The notes: generated by a model not told the origin, from the sequence alone. A DNA stretch of 64,000 nt from Rhizobium sp. NLR16a (GCF_017948245.1 NZ_CP072868.1:1-64000); one strand, 5' to 3'. Shown: positions 13,115 through 23,833, counted from the stretch's first letter. Numbers and translations: made by a program.

Positions 13115-13543
13115 TCAATTTACGTCCTCAGGCAGCACCGGAATGGCGGCGATCTCGATACCCTCCTCCACAAGAGCCTGTGCCTCGTCGACTGTCGCCT
13201 GGCCGATGATGCCGCGAGCATCCGCCTCACCATAGTGGATCTTGCGGGCTTCCTCGGGGAACTTCGCGCCGACGTCTTCGGAATTGGCCTTGACGGCCGC
13301 GACCGCCTCTTTCAGCTTTTCCAGGGCCTCCCGGCGCATGGCGTCCATCGCCAGCGTCTGCCTCTCATCCTTCTTGCGCGCGGTCGACACCGAAGGCGCC
13401 ATCAGGAGCTTGGAAACGGCGGCAGAATGGCAGACTGGGCAGGTCAGGAACCCGCTCGCGACCTGACGGTCGAAATCGGCGCTTTCTGAAAACCAGCCTT
13501 CGAATTCATGGGCATTGTCACAGGTAAGGGAATAACGGATCAA
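13115..13543 (-). CDS. DUF1178 family protein
   Basis: A 142-residue protein with an N-terminal treble-clef-like part: a Cys in SLTCDNAHEFEGWF and a CPVC motif (about 36-39) that could bind a metal. The rest is mostly helical and charged. The family is typical of Alphaproteobacteria and has no assigned function. Its start overlaps the stop of the upstream amidohydrolase by four bases, so the two are translationally coupled. Confidence 0.85.
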   Translation of the reverse strand: MIRYSLTCDNAHEFEGWFSESADFDRQVASGFLTCPVCHSAAVSKLLMAPSVSTARKKDERQTLAMDAMRREALEKLKEAVAAVKANSEDVGAKFPEEARKIHYGEADARGIIGQATVDEAQALVEEGIEIAAIPVLPEDVN

Positions 13544-14412
13544 GCGGCGACGCCTCCTGCGACTGCCCCCGCGATCTTCTCGACAGAGAATTCCCGGCCA
13601 TTCCTCAAGTTCGGGATCTTGTCGTGGGCGGCCTTGACCGCGCCTGGATCGATCTCGGCGACGATGACCGCCTCGCCGGTTGCGCCGCCCGAGGCCAGCA
13701 CCGTCCCCCAGGGATCAATGATCATCGAGTGGCCGAAGGTCTCCCGGCCGTCCTCGTGCCGCCCATCCTCGTGCCGGCCGGCCTGCGCCGCGGCAACGAC
13801 GAAAACGCCATTCTCGATCGCCCGCGCTCTCAGCAGGATTTCCCAATGCGCCTCGCCGGTCTGCTTGGTGAACACGGCAGGAACCGTCATTACCTCGGCG
13901 CCGGCAACGGCCTGAGCGCGGAAAAGTGCGGGGAAGCGGACGTCGTAGCAGATAGCAAAACCCATTTCCGCAAAGGGCAGCGACAGAACGCGGGCTTCCG
14001 AGCCGGCGGTATAGAACGCGCTTTCGCGCCAGCTCTCACCATTGTCGAGATCGACGTCGAACATATGGATCTTGTCGTAGCGATTGAGAATCCGCCCGTC
14101 AGGACCGAAGAGGAAGCCGCGATTGGCGATCTTGCCATCGGTAAGCGCGATTGCGGTGGAGCCGACATGCATGTAGATGCCGAGTTCGCTGGCAAGCTCG
14201 GAGCCCGTCTTGACGATAATATCGCGCGTCTCGTCGGCAAGCACGGCGCGTGCCGCCGCGCGGTCACGCTGCAGCATGCCGGTCATTTCCGGCGTCTGCA
14301 CATAGGTGGCGCCTCGGGCCGCAGCCTCGCGCACCAGCCGCGCCATCGCTGCAGCGTTCCTCACCGGATCGACCCCGGAGCACATCTGAACGGCGGCGGC
14401 CTTGAAGCTCAT
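13540..14412 (-). CDS. carbon-nitrogen hydrolase (nitrilase/Nit1-like omega-amidase family)
   Basis: A 290-residue member of the nitrilase superfamily. The catalytic triad can be seen: Glu in TPEMTG, Lys in YDKIHMFDVD and Cys in FAICYDVRFP. The KIHMFDVD context is that of Nit1/omega-amidase enzymes, which hydrolyse deaminated glutathione; that substrate is inferred from the family and fits the neighbouring glutaredoxin gene. The ATG at 14412 is chosen (MSFKAAAVQM). Upstream grxC is 10 bases away. Confidence 0.9.
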   Translation of the reverse strand: MSFKAAAVQMCSGVDPVRNAAAMARLVREAAARGATYVQTPEMTGMLQRDRAAARAVLADETRDIIVKTGSELASELGIYMHVGSTAIALTDGKIANRGFLFGPDGRILNRYDKIHMFDVDLDNGESWRESAFYTAGSEARVLSLPFAEMGFAICYDVRFPALFRAQAVAGAEVMTVPAVFTKQTGEAHWEILLRARAIENGVFVVAAAQAGRHEDGRHEDGRETFGHSMIIDPWGTVLASGGATGEAVIVAEIDPGAVKAAHDKIPNLRNGREFSVEKIAGAVAGGVAA

Positions 14413-14422
14413 CGGTTCTTCC

Positions 14423-14680
14423 TCAAGCCGCCAGCATCGGATCGAGCTTGCCGGCCCGGTCAAGTGCGAAGAGGTCGTCGCAGCCACCGACATGTTCGGC
14501 GCCGATGAAGATCTGCGGGAACGTCGTGCGCCCGTGCGCCTTGCCGATCATCTCCTGGCGAAGATCCGGCGAATAGGTCGCGTCGTGCTCGACATAGTCG
14601 ACGCCCTTCTGTTCGAGAAGGGACTTGGCGCGGCTGCAATAGCCGCAGAACTGCCGTGTATAGATCGTGACGGGTACCAT
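14423..14680 (-). CDS. grxC: glutaredoxin 3
   Basis: An 85-residue class I glutaredoxin with active site CGYC near residue 11 and the conserved FPQIFI (cis-Pro) and GGCDDL glutathione-binding segments. It reduces disulfides with glutathione. The ATG at 14680 follows GGAG; an upstream in-frame start at 14716 would overlap comF. It is part of the order comF-grxC-nitrilase-DUF1178 found in many Alphaproteobacteria. Confidence 0.95.
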   Translation of the reverse strand: MVPVTIYTRQFCGYCSRAKSLLEQKGVDYVEHDATYSPDLRQEMIGKAHGRTTFPQIFIGAEHVGGCDDLFALDRAGKLDPMLAA

Positions 14681-14712
14681 GATATCTCCAGACGGATGCC
14701 GGGTATTTTCTG

Positions 14713-15489
14713 TCATATAGGCTCGGAGAGAGCCCTTGCAAAGGTCAAAACCGTTATCTCGGCCGCGCCCCCCTTCCGCAGCGTCCGGCTGGCGGCGGCG
14801 ACTGTCGCGCCTGTCGTATAGACATCGTCGACAAGCACAATACGCTTGCCGAAAACCTCGTTCTCGCAGCCTTTGGCAATCGCGAAAGCACCTCTGACAT
14901 TGTCCTCGCGCGCCTTGGCGCCGAGGCCGACCTGCTGACTGGTGCGCTTGACGCGGATGAGCGTTGCGGCAAGCAGCGGTTTGCCCGATAGGCTCGCCAC
15001 ATGGCGGGCAAGTTCGGCAGCCTGGTTGAACTTACGGGCCAGCATACGGGTGCGGTGCAACGGCACCGGGATCAGTGCATCGCAGCTTTCTACCGCGCCG
15101 TCGGAGGCACGCAGCATCCAGCCGGCCATCATCGGCGCCAGATCGGTGCGATCGCGATATTTCAATCCGTGAACGAGATCTCGGACGGCGTGGTCATGTG
15201 TCGCCGCTGACCGCAACCGGTCGAAAGGCGGCGGATTGGCGATCGCCTCGGCGCTGAGGATGCCGGCGCCGAGATCATGCGAGAAGGGAATGCCGAGCAC
15301 TTCGCAATAGGGCCGCTCGATAAAGCGGATGCCGGACCAACATTTCGCACACAGTCCGCGATGGCCGCCGGTCGAAATGCCGCAGACGGAACATGCGGGC
15401 GGATAGAGAAAATCGGCAAGCGCCGAAAACGGTCGCAGGAGATGCGCCCGGAGCAAATCTGTCGTCCATTCGGAATGGATCCGTTTCAT
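14713..15489 (-). CDS. ComF family protein (phosphoribosyltransferase-like)
   Basis: A 258-residue ComF/GntX-type protein. The N-terminal part holds two CxxC pairs (CSVCG about 35 and CAKC about 50) that form a zinc ribbon. The C-terminal part is a type I phosphoribosyltransferase fold with the PRPP-binding motif VLVDDVYTTGAT. In competent bacteria ComF acts in DNA uptake; here its role is not known. First gene of the leftward group that includes grxC. Confidence 0.92.
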   Translation of the reverse strand: MKRIHSEWTTDLLRAHLLRPFSALADFLYPPACSVCGISTGGHRGLCAKCWSGIRFIERPYCEVLGIPFSHDLGAGILSAEAIANPPPFDRLRSAATHDHAVRDLVHGLKYRDRTDLAPMMAGWMLRASDGAVESCDALIPVPLHRTRMLARKFNQAAELARHVASLSGKPLLAATLIRVKRTSQQVGLGAKAREDNVRGAFAIAKGCENEVFGKRIVLVDDVYTTGATVAAASRTLRKGGAAEITVLTFARALSEPI

Positions 15490-15566
15490 AGGGTCGAGAC
15501 TAGCCTGTTCTCTTCGAAAGGAAAATCGCCTTGCCGCTGCAGCGAGCCGGGACTATGGACATCCCC

Positions 15567-16451
15567 ATGGAAACGATCTTCGACAGAGCCCTGATCGCCG
15601 CACATCGCCATCGCGCGCTTGTTAACAACGACCTGAAAGCCGCTTTCCTGCTCGACATCGCGGCCGAGGAAATGGCTGAGAGACTTGATGTCGTCGAGCG
15701 GCGCTTCGAAACCGCCGTTGAATTGCATGGCACGACCGGTGCACCCGCCCGCGCGGCAATAGCGACGGGCAAGATCGGCACGATGATCCGCGTCGAGAGC
15801 GAGAAGGCCTATGCGGGCCCGGGCGAAACTTTTGTCGAGGCGACGCTCGAGGAGGTGCCGCTTGCGCCGCAATCAGTCAATCTCATCCTCGCGCCGCTCA
15901 ACCTTCATCTGGCCAACGATACGCCCGGCGTTTTCGTCCAGATTCGTCGTGCCCTGAAGCCGGACGGCCTGTTCCTGGCGGCCATTCCGGGCGCCGGCAC
16001 GCTGCAGGAACTGCGCGACGTACTCTTGGCAACCGAGGTCGAGATGACGGGCGGCGCAAGCCCGCGCGTCATCCCTTTCGCCGATGTGCGCGATATCGGC
16101 AGTCTGTTGCAGCGCGCCGGCTTCACTCTTCCGGTGATCGACGCTGAGAACTATACGGTCCGATATGACTCGCTCTTCCCGCTGATGCGCGATCTCAGGG
16201 CGATGGGCATGAACAATCCGCTAGCAGCCCGCAGTCGCATGCCGCTGACGCGCGCCTTCTTCCTGCGCGCCGCAGAGATCTACGCCGAGCGCCATTCCGA
16301 TCCCGACGGACGCATTCGCGCGACATTCTCGATCATCTATGTCTCCGGATGGGCTCCGCACGAGAGCCAGCAGAAACCGCTCCAGCCGGGCTCGGCCAAA
16401 GCACGTCTTGCCGACGCTCTGAAAGTGGACGAACACAAGCTCAGGCAGTGA
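15567..16451 (+). CDS. class I SAM-dependent methyltransferase (BioC/NDUFAF5-like)
   Basis: About 294 residues. It has an FDRAL N terminus, a Rossmann core with NLILAPLNLHLANDTPGVF in place of the usual acidic post-I motif, and a GLFLAAIPGAGTLQELR segment. The closest known family is the mitochondrial complex I assembly factor NDUFAF5 and its alphaproteobacterial relatives. The start is uncertain: ATG at 15567 matches the family, ATG at 15555 is possible, and a TTG at 15531 has the best Shine-Dalgarno (AAAGGA). Divergent from comF. Confidence 0.82.
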   Translation: METIFDRALIAAHRHRALVNNDLKAAFLLDIAAEEMAERLDVVERRFETAVELHGTTGAPARAAIATGKIGTMIRVESEKAYAGPGETFVEATLEEVPLAPQSVNLILAPLNLHLANDTPGVFVQIRRALKPDGLFLAAIPGAGTLQELRDVLLATEVEMTGGASPRVIPFADVRDIGSLLQRAGFTLPVIDAENYTVRYDSLFPLMRDLRAMGMNNPLAARSRMPLTRAFFLRAAEIYAERHSDPDGRIRATFSIIYVSGWAPHESQQKPLQPGSAKARLADALKVDEHKLRQ

Positions 16452-16466
16452 TCGTCGACAGCTTCG

Positions 16467-16634
16467 TCAATTGACGGTGATATTGTTGGTGACCACGTTG
16501 AAGACGTTCTGCAGGCTGCCGGTGAAGATGCCGAGACCCGAGACAAGTGCTGTGCAAATGATGGCGGCGATCAGGCCGTATTCGACCGCCGTCGCGCCTG
16601 TGTCATCTGCAAGAAATGCTTTCCAAAGACGCAT
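16467..16634 (-). CDS. Flp family type IVb pilin
   Basis: A 55-residue Flp pilin. The processing region GATAVEYGLIAAII is plain: cleavage is expected after Gly of DDTGA, leaving a mature N terminus with the Glu-Tyr pair and one hydrophobic helix. Flp pilins build tad adhesive pili. No prepilin peptidase, secretin or ATPase gene is nearby, so it is an orphan copy. The ATG at 16634 is used; the frame is open to 16664. Confidence 0.9.
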   Translation of the reverse strand: MRLWKAFLADDTGATAVEYGLIAAIICTALVSGLGIFTGSLQNVFNVVTNNITVN

Positions 16635-16715
16635 TACCCAACCTTCTGCGTGAACCGCCTGCAACCATCAACTCCACGACCACCGGGCGATGACCGCCAT
16701 TCCAAGCAACCGGCT

Positions 16716-17033
16716 TCAGCAACCGGCGCCGACGCCGTAGCCTTGGACGACGCAGACCGAGCCGGGCGTATCCTGAAGGACGCTACGACGAATCGTATAG
16801 TGCTTGCCGCTTTCGTTCTTCGGAATCGATCCGGTCGTGATTGTGTCGAAATCGACCGGTGCGCTGGCAAAGACGCTTTTCTTCGAGGAATCCGCAAGCA
16901 TGGGTGTCAGAATCAGCGTCAGCGCGACCACAGCCGTGCCGAACAGAAGGGCGATATTGAGCGCCCCCGTCCTGCGCGAGGCAGACGAAGCCCGTTCCTT
17001 TTCCCGGACAGCTTTCCAGAAATCATCGTCCAT
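16716..17033 (-). CDS. small single-pass membrane protein of unknown function
   Basis: A 105-residue protein, not recognised. It has a charged N-terminal cytoplasmic part (MDDDFWKAVREKER), one membrane helix (about 28-48) and a soluble C-terminal part that contains DTITTGSIP, a short motif frequent in rhizobial envelope proteins, and ends with a Cys pair spaced by nine residues (CVVQGYGVGAGC). Probably anchored in the inner membrane and facing the periplasm. It lies 81 bases upstream of the Flp pilin on the same strand. Confidence 0.7.
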   Translation of the reverse strand: MDDDFWKAVREKERASSASRRTGALNIALLFGTAVVALTLILTPMLADSSKKSVFASAPVDFDTITTGSIPKNESGKHYTIRRSVLQDTPGSVCVVQGYGVGAGC

Positions 17034-17261
17034 GACGTCAAGCCTTTTAATACACGCACGCCAGATGCTTGATTGAGGCCGATCTTTGGCAGAAGGTGTT
17101 AAACGATCCATTAATATCCACAGCCGAAAACGCCGCGGCGCAATAATAATCAGCTAATGCTAATGCATGTTGCTTGGAAGCGTGCAGCGGTTCCAGGATG
17201 ACGATATGCAATGGATAAAATCCAAAGCGCATCGCACCGATCAAATTCAACGGGACTCGCT

Positions 17262-17675
17262 TTAAAGAAAATCCTGCAGCATCGGGATAAGCGGCTCGTC
17301 GGCGGGCGGCATGGGGTAGTCGCGCAGCGCCTGCGCACGCACCCATTTCAAAGCCTGCCCCTCACGGCCCTCAGCAATCCCCTCATAGCGCCGGCAGATA
17401 TAGAGCGGCATCAACAGGTGGAACGTCTCGTAGGAATGGCTGGCAAAGGTGAGCGGCGCCAGGCAGGCGATCTTAGTCTTGATTCCAAGCTCTTCCTCGA
17501 GCTCGCGCACCAGCGTCTCCTCCGGAGTCTCGCCGGGCTCGACTTTCCCTCCGGGAAACTCCCAGAGCCCCGCCAATGACTTTCCCTCCGGACGCTGTGC
17601 CAATAGGATACGCCCGTCGGCATCGATCAGCGCACAGGCGGCGACCAGTAATATTTTTCGGCCTGCCTCGCTCAT
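17262..17675 (-). CDS. mutT: 8-oxo-dGTP diphosphatase (MutT, Nudix)
   Basis: A 137-residue Nudix hydrolase with the full Nudix box GGKVEPGETPEETLVRELEE (about 45-64). It cleans oxidised dGTP from the nucleotide pool. The ATG at 17675 overlaps the stop of the upstream GNAT gene (ATGA), the last coupling in the argJ operon. A family-level alternative is another small Nudix enzyme, but the NVA and AQRPEGK context fits MutT. Confidence 0.9.
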   Translation of the reverse strand: MSEAGRKILLVAACALIDADGRILLAQRPEGKSLAGLWEFPGGKVEPGETPEETLVRELEEELGIKTKIACLAPLTFASHSYETFHLLMPLYICRRYEGIAEGREGQALKWVRAQALRDYPMPPADEPLIPMLQDFL

Positions 17676-18478
17676 CGCGACTCTCGCTGCCAATAGCAAT
17701 AATGATAGGCGTCGCGAAAACCGAGGCGCTCGTAGAGCGCGATGGCCGGGCGATTGGAAAGCCTGACCTGCAGCCAGGCCGAGCGGGCGCTGCGCATCCG
17801 CGCCCAGCGCAATGCCGAGGTCAAGATTTCAGTGCCGAGTCCCTCGCGCCGCCTGGTTTCGCAAACTGAAAGCGACATGATGCCGGCAAGATCGTTGTCC
17901 TGGACGCAGAGCACGGTCGCGAGCGGTCCCTCCACGGCGTTCTCGATCATGAACAGACCCGACGGCGGCTTGATCGCCGAAATGATTTCGGCAAGCGCCG
18001 GCTTCAGGCTCAGCGGCGCCCTGTCGACCGCCAGGTTGGCATCGACGAAACGGCCGACATCATGGGTCGGCAGATGATCGAGCGTATCCGGCAACTCGGC
18101 CCCGGCGAGATCGCAGGTCATCACCACGGTCTCGTCGAACCGTGTCCACTTCTGGGCGCTGAGAAGCTCGATCAGCACCGGCGAGGCGAGCGGCGTCTGG
18201 CGGACCACGGCGGCGCGACCATAGGCCTCGAACTTCCGGCTCGCCTTTTCCAGACGGATCTCGACATCGCGATGGTCCGAGGGGTCGAGCGGCACGATGG
18301 AATTCAGCCGGTTAGACGGGTGGCCCGCCGTCAGCCGCACCTGCCAGCTGCCGTCATATTGCACGGACGCCGCCGGCCAGGCGCGAAAGCCGACGGCCTC
18401 CAGCCTGCGGACCAACGGCAGATTCTTTGAAGATATGGATGCCTGGACCAATGGACGATCAGCTCCGATAGTCGCCAT
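17672..18478 (-). CDS. GNAT family N-acetyltransferase
   Basis: About 268 residues. The C-terminal half is a clear GNAT domain with motif [12 protein letters not shown] and the downstream [13 protein letters not shown]. The N-terminal half is a degenerate GNAT-like part. The substrate is unknown. The ATG at 18478 lies inside the last codons of argJ, and the stop is coupled to mutT, so it is made as part of the argJ-GNAT-mutT operon. Confidence 0.85.
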   Translation of the reverse strand: MATIGADRPLVQASISSKNLPLVRRLEAVGFRAWPAASVQYDGSWQVRLTAGHPSNRLNSIVPLDPSDHRDVEIRLEKASRKFEAYGRAAVVRQTPLASPVLIELLSAQKWTRFDETVVMTCDLAGAELPDTLDHLPTHDVGRFVDANLAVDRAPLSLKPALAEIISAIKPPSGLFMIENAVEGPLATVLCVQDNDLAGIMSLSVCETRRREGLGTEILTSALRWARMRSARSAWLQVRLSNRPAIALYERLGFRDAYHYCYWQRESR

Positions 18479-19700
18479 TGATTGCAACATATTCTTTGGT
18501 GAGGTCGCAGGTCCAGACGGTTGCCGACCCCGTGCCGAGGCCGATATCGACTTTAACGGGGATATCCTGCGCTTTCATCACGTTTGAGGCGGCTGCCTCG
18601 GAATAATCCGGGTCCCGCTCGCCGTTGACGGCGACCCTGATATCCCCGAACCAGATGGCGAGCCGGTCGCGATCCGCCATCTCCCCGGATTTGCCGACAG
18701 CCATGACGATACGGCCCCAATTGGCGTCTTCGCCGGCGGCCGCCGTCTTGACCAGCGGCGAATTGGCGATCGACAGTGCGATGCGCTTGGCGGCGGCATC
18801 GCTCTCGGCGCCCGTTACGGTGATTTCGAGCATCTTGGTGGCGCCTTCGCCGTCGCGCACCACCTGCAGCGACAAGTCCTTCAGCACTTCGTTGAGGGCG
18901 GCCCGGAAAGCGGCAAGGCGCGGATCGTCGGCGCGTTCGATGCGGGGCTGGCCGTCCGCAGCCGCAGCCCCCGTCGCAAACAGCATCAGCGTATCGGAGG
19001 TGGACGTGTCGCTGTCGACGGTCATGGAATTGAAGGTCGGTCCGACGCCGTCGGACAGAAGCGCCTGCAGCGCTTCGGACGCGATATCGGCATCAGTGAC
19101 GACGAAGGAGAGCATGGTCGCCATGTCGGGCGCAATCATGCCGGCGCCTTTGGCAATGCCGTTGATCGTCACGGCCACGCCGCCGATCTCGGCGCTGCGG
19201 GTCGAAACCTTGGGATAGGTATCGGTCGTCATGATCGCCTTGGCGGCTTCGAACCAGAAATCGCCGGTCGCCTCGGCCTGCATCCTGTCAAGGACGCCGG
19301 CGAATTTGGTGGCATCGAGCGGCTCGCCGATGACGCCGGTCGATGCCAGATAGATCTCGTTTTCGCGGCAGCCGACGGCCGCCGCAGCCGACTTCGCCGT
19401 CAGCGCGGTCGCCTGGCGGCCTTTCATGCCGGTAAAGGCATTGGCGTTGCCTGAATTGACGACGACGGCGCGCGCAGTGCCGTGCGGCAGGTTCGCGCGG
19501 CAGAAATCGACTGGCGCGGAGGGGCATTTGGAACGGGTGAAGACGCCCGCGACCGATGCCGGTTTATCGAAGATCATCATCAGCACGTCGGTGCGGTTCT
19601 TGTACTTGATGCCGGCCGACGCCGTCGCCATGCGCACGCCGCGCAGCGAAGGCATCGGAACGAAGGATTTCGGGGCGAGCGGCGAAACGGAACCGGACAT
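18459..19700 (-). CDS. argJ: bifunctional glutamate N-acetyltransferase / amino-acid acetyltransferase
   Basis: A 413-residue ArgJ. It recycles the acetyl group from N-acetylornithine to glutamate in arginine synthesis. The self-cleavage region [16 protein letters not shown] is intact, with the catalytic Thr in MATM, so it should mature into alpha and beta chains. The ATG at 19700 follows AGGTT; an upstream start at 19715 is less likely. First gene of the operon with the GNAT and mutT. Confidence 0.96.
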   Translation of the reverse strand: MSGSVSPLAPKSFVPMPSLRGVRMATASAGIKYKNRTDVLMMIFDKPASVAGVFTRSKCPSAPVDFCRANLPHGTARAVVVNSGNANAFTGMKGRQATALTAKSAAAAVGCRENEIYLASTGVIGEPLDATKFAGVLDRMQAEATGDFWFEAAKAIMTTDTYPKVSTRSAEIGGVAVTINGIAKGAGMIAPDMATMLSFVVTDADIASEALQALLSDGVGPTFNSMTVDSDTSTSDTLMLFATGAAAADGQPRIERADDPRLAAFRAALNEVLKDLSLQVVRDGEGATKMLEITVTGAESDAAAKRIALSIANSPLVKTAAAGEDANWGRIVMAVGKSGEMADRDRLAIWFGDIRVAVNGERDPDYSEAAASNVMKAQDIPVKVDIGLGTGSATVWTCDLTKEYVAINGDYRS

Positions 19701-19781
19701 GATGAAACCTGCCAATGGGCATTCCCCGGCGACTGAACGAACCGGCTCGCCGTCCGGAAATGCGACAACAACGATAAGGAA

Positions 19782-19802
19782 GGGCCCGGAAGAACCGGGC
19801 CC
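19782..19802 (-). terminator. hairpin after the PpiC gene
   Basis: An 8-bp GC-only stem (19782-19789 with 19795-19802) with a five-base loop sits 12 bases past the stop of the peptidylprolyl isomerase gene. The minus-strand sequence after it has only a weak T-rich part. Confidence 0.6.
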
Positions 19803-19813
19803 TGATGCGAATA

Positions 19814-20695
19814 TTACTGCTTCGGCGCCGGCTGGGCGGGCTCGCTGCCCGGCTCCGGCTGCTTGTTGGCCTCGTCGTAACCCTTGCGCAGCGTCTCGTC
19901 CGAAATTTCGATTTTGGCAGACGACTTGGCCTCATTGAGGAGGGCAAGATACTTGTCGCGCATGACGAGCTGACGAACCTGATCCTGCACCTGGTCGAAA
20001 GGCGGCGGCGGAGCGTCACGTTTGTCCTCGACCTTGATGACATGATAGCCGAAATCGGTCTTGACGGGCGTTTTCGAATAGGCGCCCTTCTCGAGCGCGA
20101 AGGCCGCGTCCTCGAATTCCTTCACCATACGGCCGCGCGAGAAATAGCCGAGATCGCCGCCTTCCGACTTGTTCGGATCAGTGGATTTTTCCTTGGCGAG
20201 TTCGGCGAAATCCTTGCCGGCGTCGAGCTGCTTGATGATGTCCTTGGCTTCGTCCTCGGTCTTGACCAGGATGTGGCGGGCGTGGACTTCCTCCTGCTTC
20301 GGCAGGGCTGCGACTTCCTTGTCGTAACGAGCCTTGATTTCGTCAGGGGTTACGGTGTCGACGACGTGCTTCTTGAAATAGGCATTGTGAAGCTCGCGAT
20401 CAGCGAGGTACTGCATGCGCTTCTTGAATTCGTCGGTCTGGTCGAGCTTCTCCGTCGTCGCGCCGGCCGCAAGCAGCTTCACATCGATGGCGGCGGACAG
20501 GGCTGCGACCTTCTTCTGGTCGTCCGGAAGCTGCGCCAGCTGCGGATCGAGGTTGGCGACGGCGAGATCGAGCTCAGACTGGTGGATCTCCAGATTGCCG
20601 ACCTTGGCGACAACAGCGTCCTCTGCATGGGCCGGAGCCTGGAATGCAACAAAAGTTGCAAACGCCAGCACGGCGAATTTATTGGTGCTCAACAT
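19814..20695 (-). CDS. periplasmic peptidylprolyl isomerase (PpiC/SurA-type parvulin)
   Basis: A 293-residue exported parvulin. A signal peptide ends at AHA near residue 24. The parvulin domain (about 130-235) includes [14 protein letters not shown], the [13 protein letters not shown] turn and [14 protein letters not shown]. It should help outer-membrane or periplasmic proteins fold. The tail is Pro/Gln-rich. The ATG at 20695 follows GAAGGG. It is divergent from secA, so its partner exports the proteins it may fold. Confidence 0.93.
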   Translation of the reverse strand: MLSTNKFAVLAFATFVAFQAPAHAEDAVVAKVGNLEIHQSELDLAVANLDPQLAQLPDDQKKVAALSAAIDVKLLAAGATTEKLDQTDEFKKRMQYLADRELHNAYFKKHVVDTVTPDEIKARYDKEVAALPKQEEVHARHILVKTEDEAKDIIKQLDAGKDFAELAKEKSTDPNKSEGGDLGYFSRGRMVKEFEDAAFALEKGAYSKTPVKTDFGYHVIKVEDKRDAPPPPFDQVQDQVRQLVMRDKYLALLNEAKSSAKIEISDETLRKGYDEANKQPEPGSEPAQPAPKQ

Positions 20696-20798
20696 CAAAT
20701 AACCCTTCACAGTTACATCGCCGGCTTCAGCATCGCCTGTTCCAGCTCAAAATAGCCATCAACACCGGATTGTGGCCTTTCTGTATCCGCCAAATCCG

Positions 20799-20826
20799 TT
20801 GACATCATTCGACCCCCCTCTTATCT
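20799..20826 (+). promoter_or_regulatory. candidate secA promoter
   Basis: A perfect TTGACA (20799-20804) is followed after 16 bases by TTATCT (20821-20826). It lies about 115 bases upstream of the secA start, in the divergent region shared with the PpiC gene. Confidence 0.5.
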
Positions 20827-20941
20827 GTCACGCAACCTCGCGTCCAGAACAGTTTCCGGGCGTTTCAAGGCGTGCGCCTGATTTTCGGCTGGGCCGCGGA
20901 CAAGAAACGTCGCGGATGAATATTGAGAAAGGACCAGTCAC

Positions 20942-23656
20942 ATGGTCAGCTTTGGCGGTATAGCCCGCAAGTTATTTGGGTCGTCCAATGATCGCCGCGT
21001 GCGGTCCTACCAGCCGAACGTCGCCGCGATCAACTCCATCGAAGAGAAGACGAAGGCGCTGACGGACGAGCAGCTCGCGGCAAAGACCGTCGAATTCCGC
21101 GCTCTTCTCGCCGAGGGCAAGACGCTCGACGACATTCTGATTCCCGCCTTTGCCGTCGTGCGCGAGGCGTCACGCCGCGTTCTCGGCCTGCGACCTTTTG
21201 ACGTACAGCTGATCGGCGGCATGATCCTGCATTCGAATGCGATCGCCGAGATGAAGACCGGCGAAGGCAAGACCCTCGTCGCCACCCTGCCGGTCTATCT
21301 GAACGCGCTTTCCGGCAAGGGCGTGCACGTTGTCACCGTCAACGATTATCTCGCCCAGCGCGATGCCGCGACCATGGGCCGTGTCTACGGCTTCCTCGGC
21401 ATGACCACAGGCGTCATCGTTCATGGCCTTTCCGACGAGGAGCGCCGCGCGGCTTATGCCTGCGACATCACCTATGCCACCAACAACGAGCTCGGCTTCG
21501 ATTATCTGCGCGATAACATGAAGTACGAGAAGAACCAGATGGTCCAGCGCGGCCACAATTTCGCGATCGTCGACGAAGTCGACTCGATCCTCGTCGACGA
21601 AGCGCGCACGCCGCTGATCATCTCCGGTCCGCTCGACGACCGCTCGGAACTCTACAATACGATCGACGCCTTCATTCCGCTGCTCGCGCCCAGCGATTAC
21701 GAGATCGACGAGAAGCAGCGTTCCGCCAACTTCTCCGAAGAGGGCACCGAGAAGCTGGAAAACCTGCTGCGTCAGGCCGGCCTCTTGAAGGGTAACGCGC
21801 TCTACGACATCGAGAACGTCGCAATCGTCCACCACATCAACAATGCGCTGAAGGCCCACAAGCTCTTCCAGCGCGACAAGGACTATATCGTCCGCAACGA
21901 CGAAGTCGTCATCATCGATGAATTCACCGGCCGCATGATGCCGGGCCGGCGTTATTCGGAAGGCCAGCACCAGGCACTCGAAGCCAAGGAAAAGGTGCAG
22001 ATCCAGCCGGAAAACCAGACGTTGGCATCGATCACTTTCCAGAACTACTTCCGCATGTACGACAAGCTCGCCGGCATGACCGGCACGGCGCAGACGGAAG
22101 CGGAGGAATTCGGCAATATCTACAATCTTGACGTTATCGAAGTCCCGACCAACCTGCCGATCAAGCGTATCGATGAGGACGACGAGGTCTATCGGACCTT
22201 CGACGAGAAGTTCAAGGCGATCATCGGCGAAATCCTCGATGCCCACAAGCGCGGCCAGCCGGTGCTCGTCGGTACGACCTCGATCGAGAAGTCGGAGCTG
22301 CTCGCCGAGCGCATGCGCAAGCAGGGCTTCGACAATTTCCAGGTGCTGAACGCCCGCTATCACGAGCAGGAAGCCTATATCGTCGCCCAGGCCGGCGTGC
22401 CGGGCGCCGTTACGATCGCCACCAACATGGCCGGCCGCGGCACCGACATTCAGCTCGGCGGCAACCTGGATATGCGCATCGAGCGCGAGCTCGGCGAACT
22501 CGAAGCCGGTCCGGAGCGCGACGCCAGGATCCAGGCGATCGTCGAGGAGATCAAGGAGCTCAAGCAGAAGGCGCTCGCCGCCGGCGGTCTCTACGTCATC
22601 GCCACCGAACGCCACGAGAGCCGTCGCATCGACAACCAGCTGCGCGGCCGCTCTGGCCGTCAGGGCGACCCCGGCCGCTCGAAATTCTACCTTTCGCTCC
22701 AGGACGATCTGATGCGCATCTTCGGCTCCGATCGCATGGACAGCATGCTGACCAAGCTCGGCCTCAAGGAAGGCGAGGCGATCGTCCACCCGTGGATCAA
22801 CAAGGCGCTCGAGCGCGCGCAGAAGAAGGTCGAAGCCCGCAACTTCGATATCCGCAAGAATTTGCTGAAGTATGACGACGTTCTCAACGATCAGCGCAAG
22901 GTGATCTTCGAGCAGCGCCTCGAACTGATGGAATCGACCAATATTTCCGAGACCGTCTCCGACATGCGCCGCGAAGTGATAGAGGATCTGGTTGAGAAGC
23001 ATATCCCCGAGCGCGCCTATGCCGAACAGTGGGATGCCGTCGGCCTGAAGGCCGGCGTTGCCAATATCCTGAACCTCGATCTGCCGATCGAGGAGTGGTT
23101 CAAGGAAGAAGGCATCGGCGAGGACGACATTCGCGAGCGCCTGACGCAAGCCGCCAATGCCGCCTTTACCGAAAAGGCCGAGCGCTTCGGCGACGACATC
23201 ATGCATTATGTCGAACGCTCGATCGTCATGCAGACGCTCGATCATCTCTGGCGCGAGCACATCGTCAACCTCGACCATCTACGCTCCGTCATCGGTTTCC
23301 GCGGCTATGCCCAGCGCGATCCGCTGCAGGAATACAAGTCCGAAGCCTTCGAACTCTTCACCGGCCTCCTCAATAATCTGCGCGAGGCGGTCACCGCCCA
23401 GCTGATGCGCGTCGAGCTGGTGCAGCAGGCGCCCGCTGAGCCGGAACCGCCGCTGATGCAGGCCCATCATCTCGATCCGACGACCGGAGAGGACGATTTC
23501 GCCCCGATCTACCAGGCCTCTGAAGTCATCGTCTCACCCGAGAACCGCAATCCGGACGACCCCGCCACCTGGGGCAAGGTCGGGCGCAACGAGGCCTGCC
23601 CTTGCGGTTCCGGCAAGAAATACAAGCATTGCCACGGTGCCTTCGAGCAGGTCTGA
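20942..23656 (+). CDS. secA: preprotein translocase ATPase SecA
   Basis: A 904-residue SecA motor that drives proteins through SecYEG. Walker [15 protein letters not shown] (about 103-116), the DEVD box and helicase motif [11 protein letters not shown] are all present. The C-terminal zinc site [14 protein letters not shown], which binds SecB, is complete. The ATG at 20942 follows GAAAGGA. A terminator follows directly. Confidence 0.98.
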   Translation: MVSFGGIARKLFGSSNDRRVRSYQPNVAAINSIEEKTKALTDEQLAAKTVEFRALLAEGKTLDDILIPAFAVVREASRRVLGLRPFDVQLIGGMILHSNAIAEMKTGEGKTLVATLPVYLNALSGKGVHVVTVNDYLAQRDAATMGRVYGFLGMTTGVIVHGLSDEERRAAYACDITYATNNELGFDYLRDNMKYEKNQMVQRGHNFAIVDEVDSILVDEARTPLIISGPLDDRSELYNTIDAFIPLLAPSDYEIDEKQRSANFSEEGTEKLENLLRQAGLLKGNALYDIENVAIVHHINNALKAHKLFQRDKDYIVRNDEVVIIDEFTGRMMPGRRYSEGQHQALEAKEKVQIQPENQTLASITFQNYFRMYDKLAGMTGTAQTEAEEFGNIYNLDVIEVPTNLPIKRIDEDDEVYRTFDEKFKAIIGEILDAHKRGQPVLVGTTSIEKSELLAERMRKQGFDNFQVLNARYHEQEAYIVAQAGVPGAVTIATNMAGRGTDIQLGGNLDMRIERELGELEAGPERDARIQAIVEEIKELKQKALAAGGLYVIATERHESRRIDNQLRGRSGRQGDPGRSKFYLSLQDDLMRIFGSDRMDSMLTKLGLKEGEAIVHPWINKALERAQKKVEARNFDIRKNLLKYDDVLNDQRKVIFEQRLELMESTNISETVSDMRREVIEDLVEKHIPERAYAEQWDAVGLKAGVANILNLDLPIEEWFKEEGIGEDDIRERLTQAANAAFTEKAERFGDDIMHYVERSIVMQTLDHLWREHIVNLDHLRSVIGFRGYAQRDPLQEYKSEAFELFTGLLNNLREAVTAQLMRVELVQQAPAEPEPPLMQAHHLDPTTGEDDFAPIYQASEVIVSPENRNPDDPATWGKVGRNEACPCGSGKKYKHCHGAFEQV

Positions 23657-23676
23657 GGCAAATCGCGAAAAGCTGG

Positions 23677-23698
23677 AATGCCGCCTTCGGGCGGCATT
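23677..23698 (+). terminator. rho-independent terminator of secA
   Basis: A perfect 9-bp stem (23677-23685 with 23690-23698) closes a TTCG tetraloop and is followed by TTTCTTTTC. Confidence 0.9.
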
Positions 23699-23833
23699 TT
23701 TCTTTTCTGCGGCAGCGCCGAGAACCCGATCTTCATAGCTTGATGGCAGCCCGATCCGGAACCGTTTCTTAACCCTGTTCTGTCAAGACTTCGGGGGCGA
23801 TTTGCCTGACCTTTAGAGTTTTGCGTGTTCATC

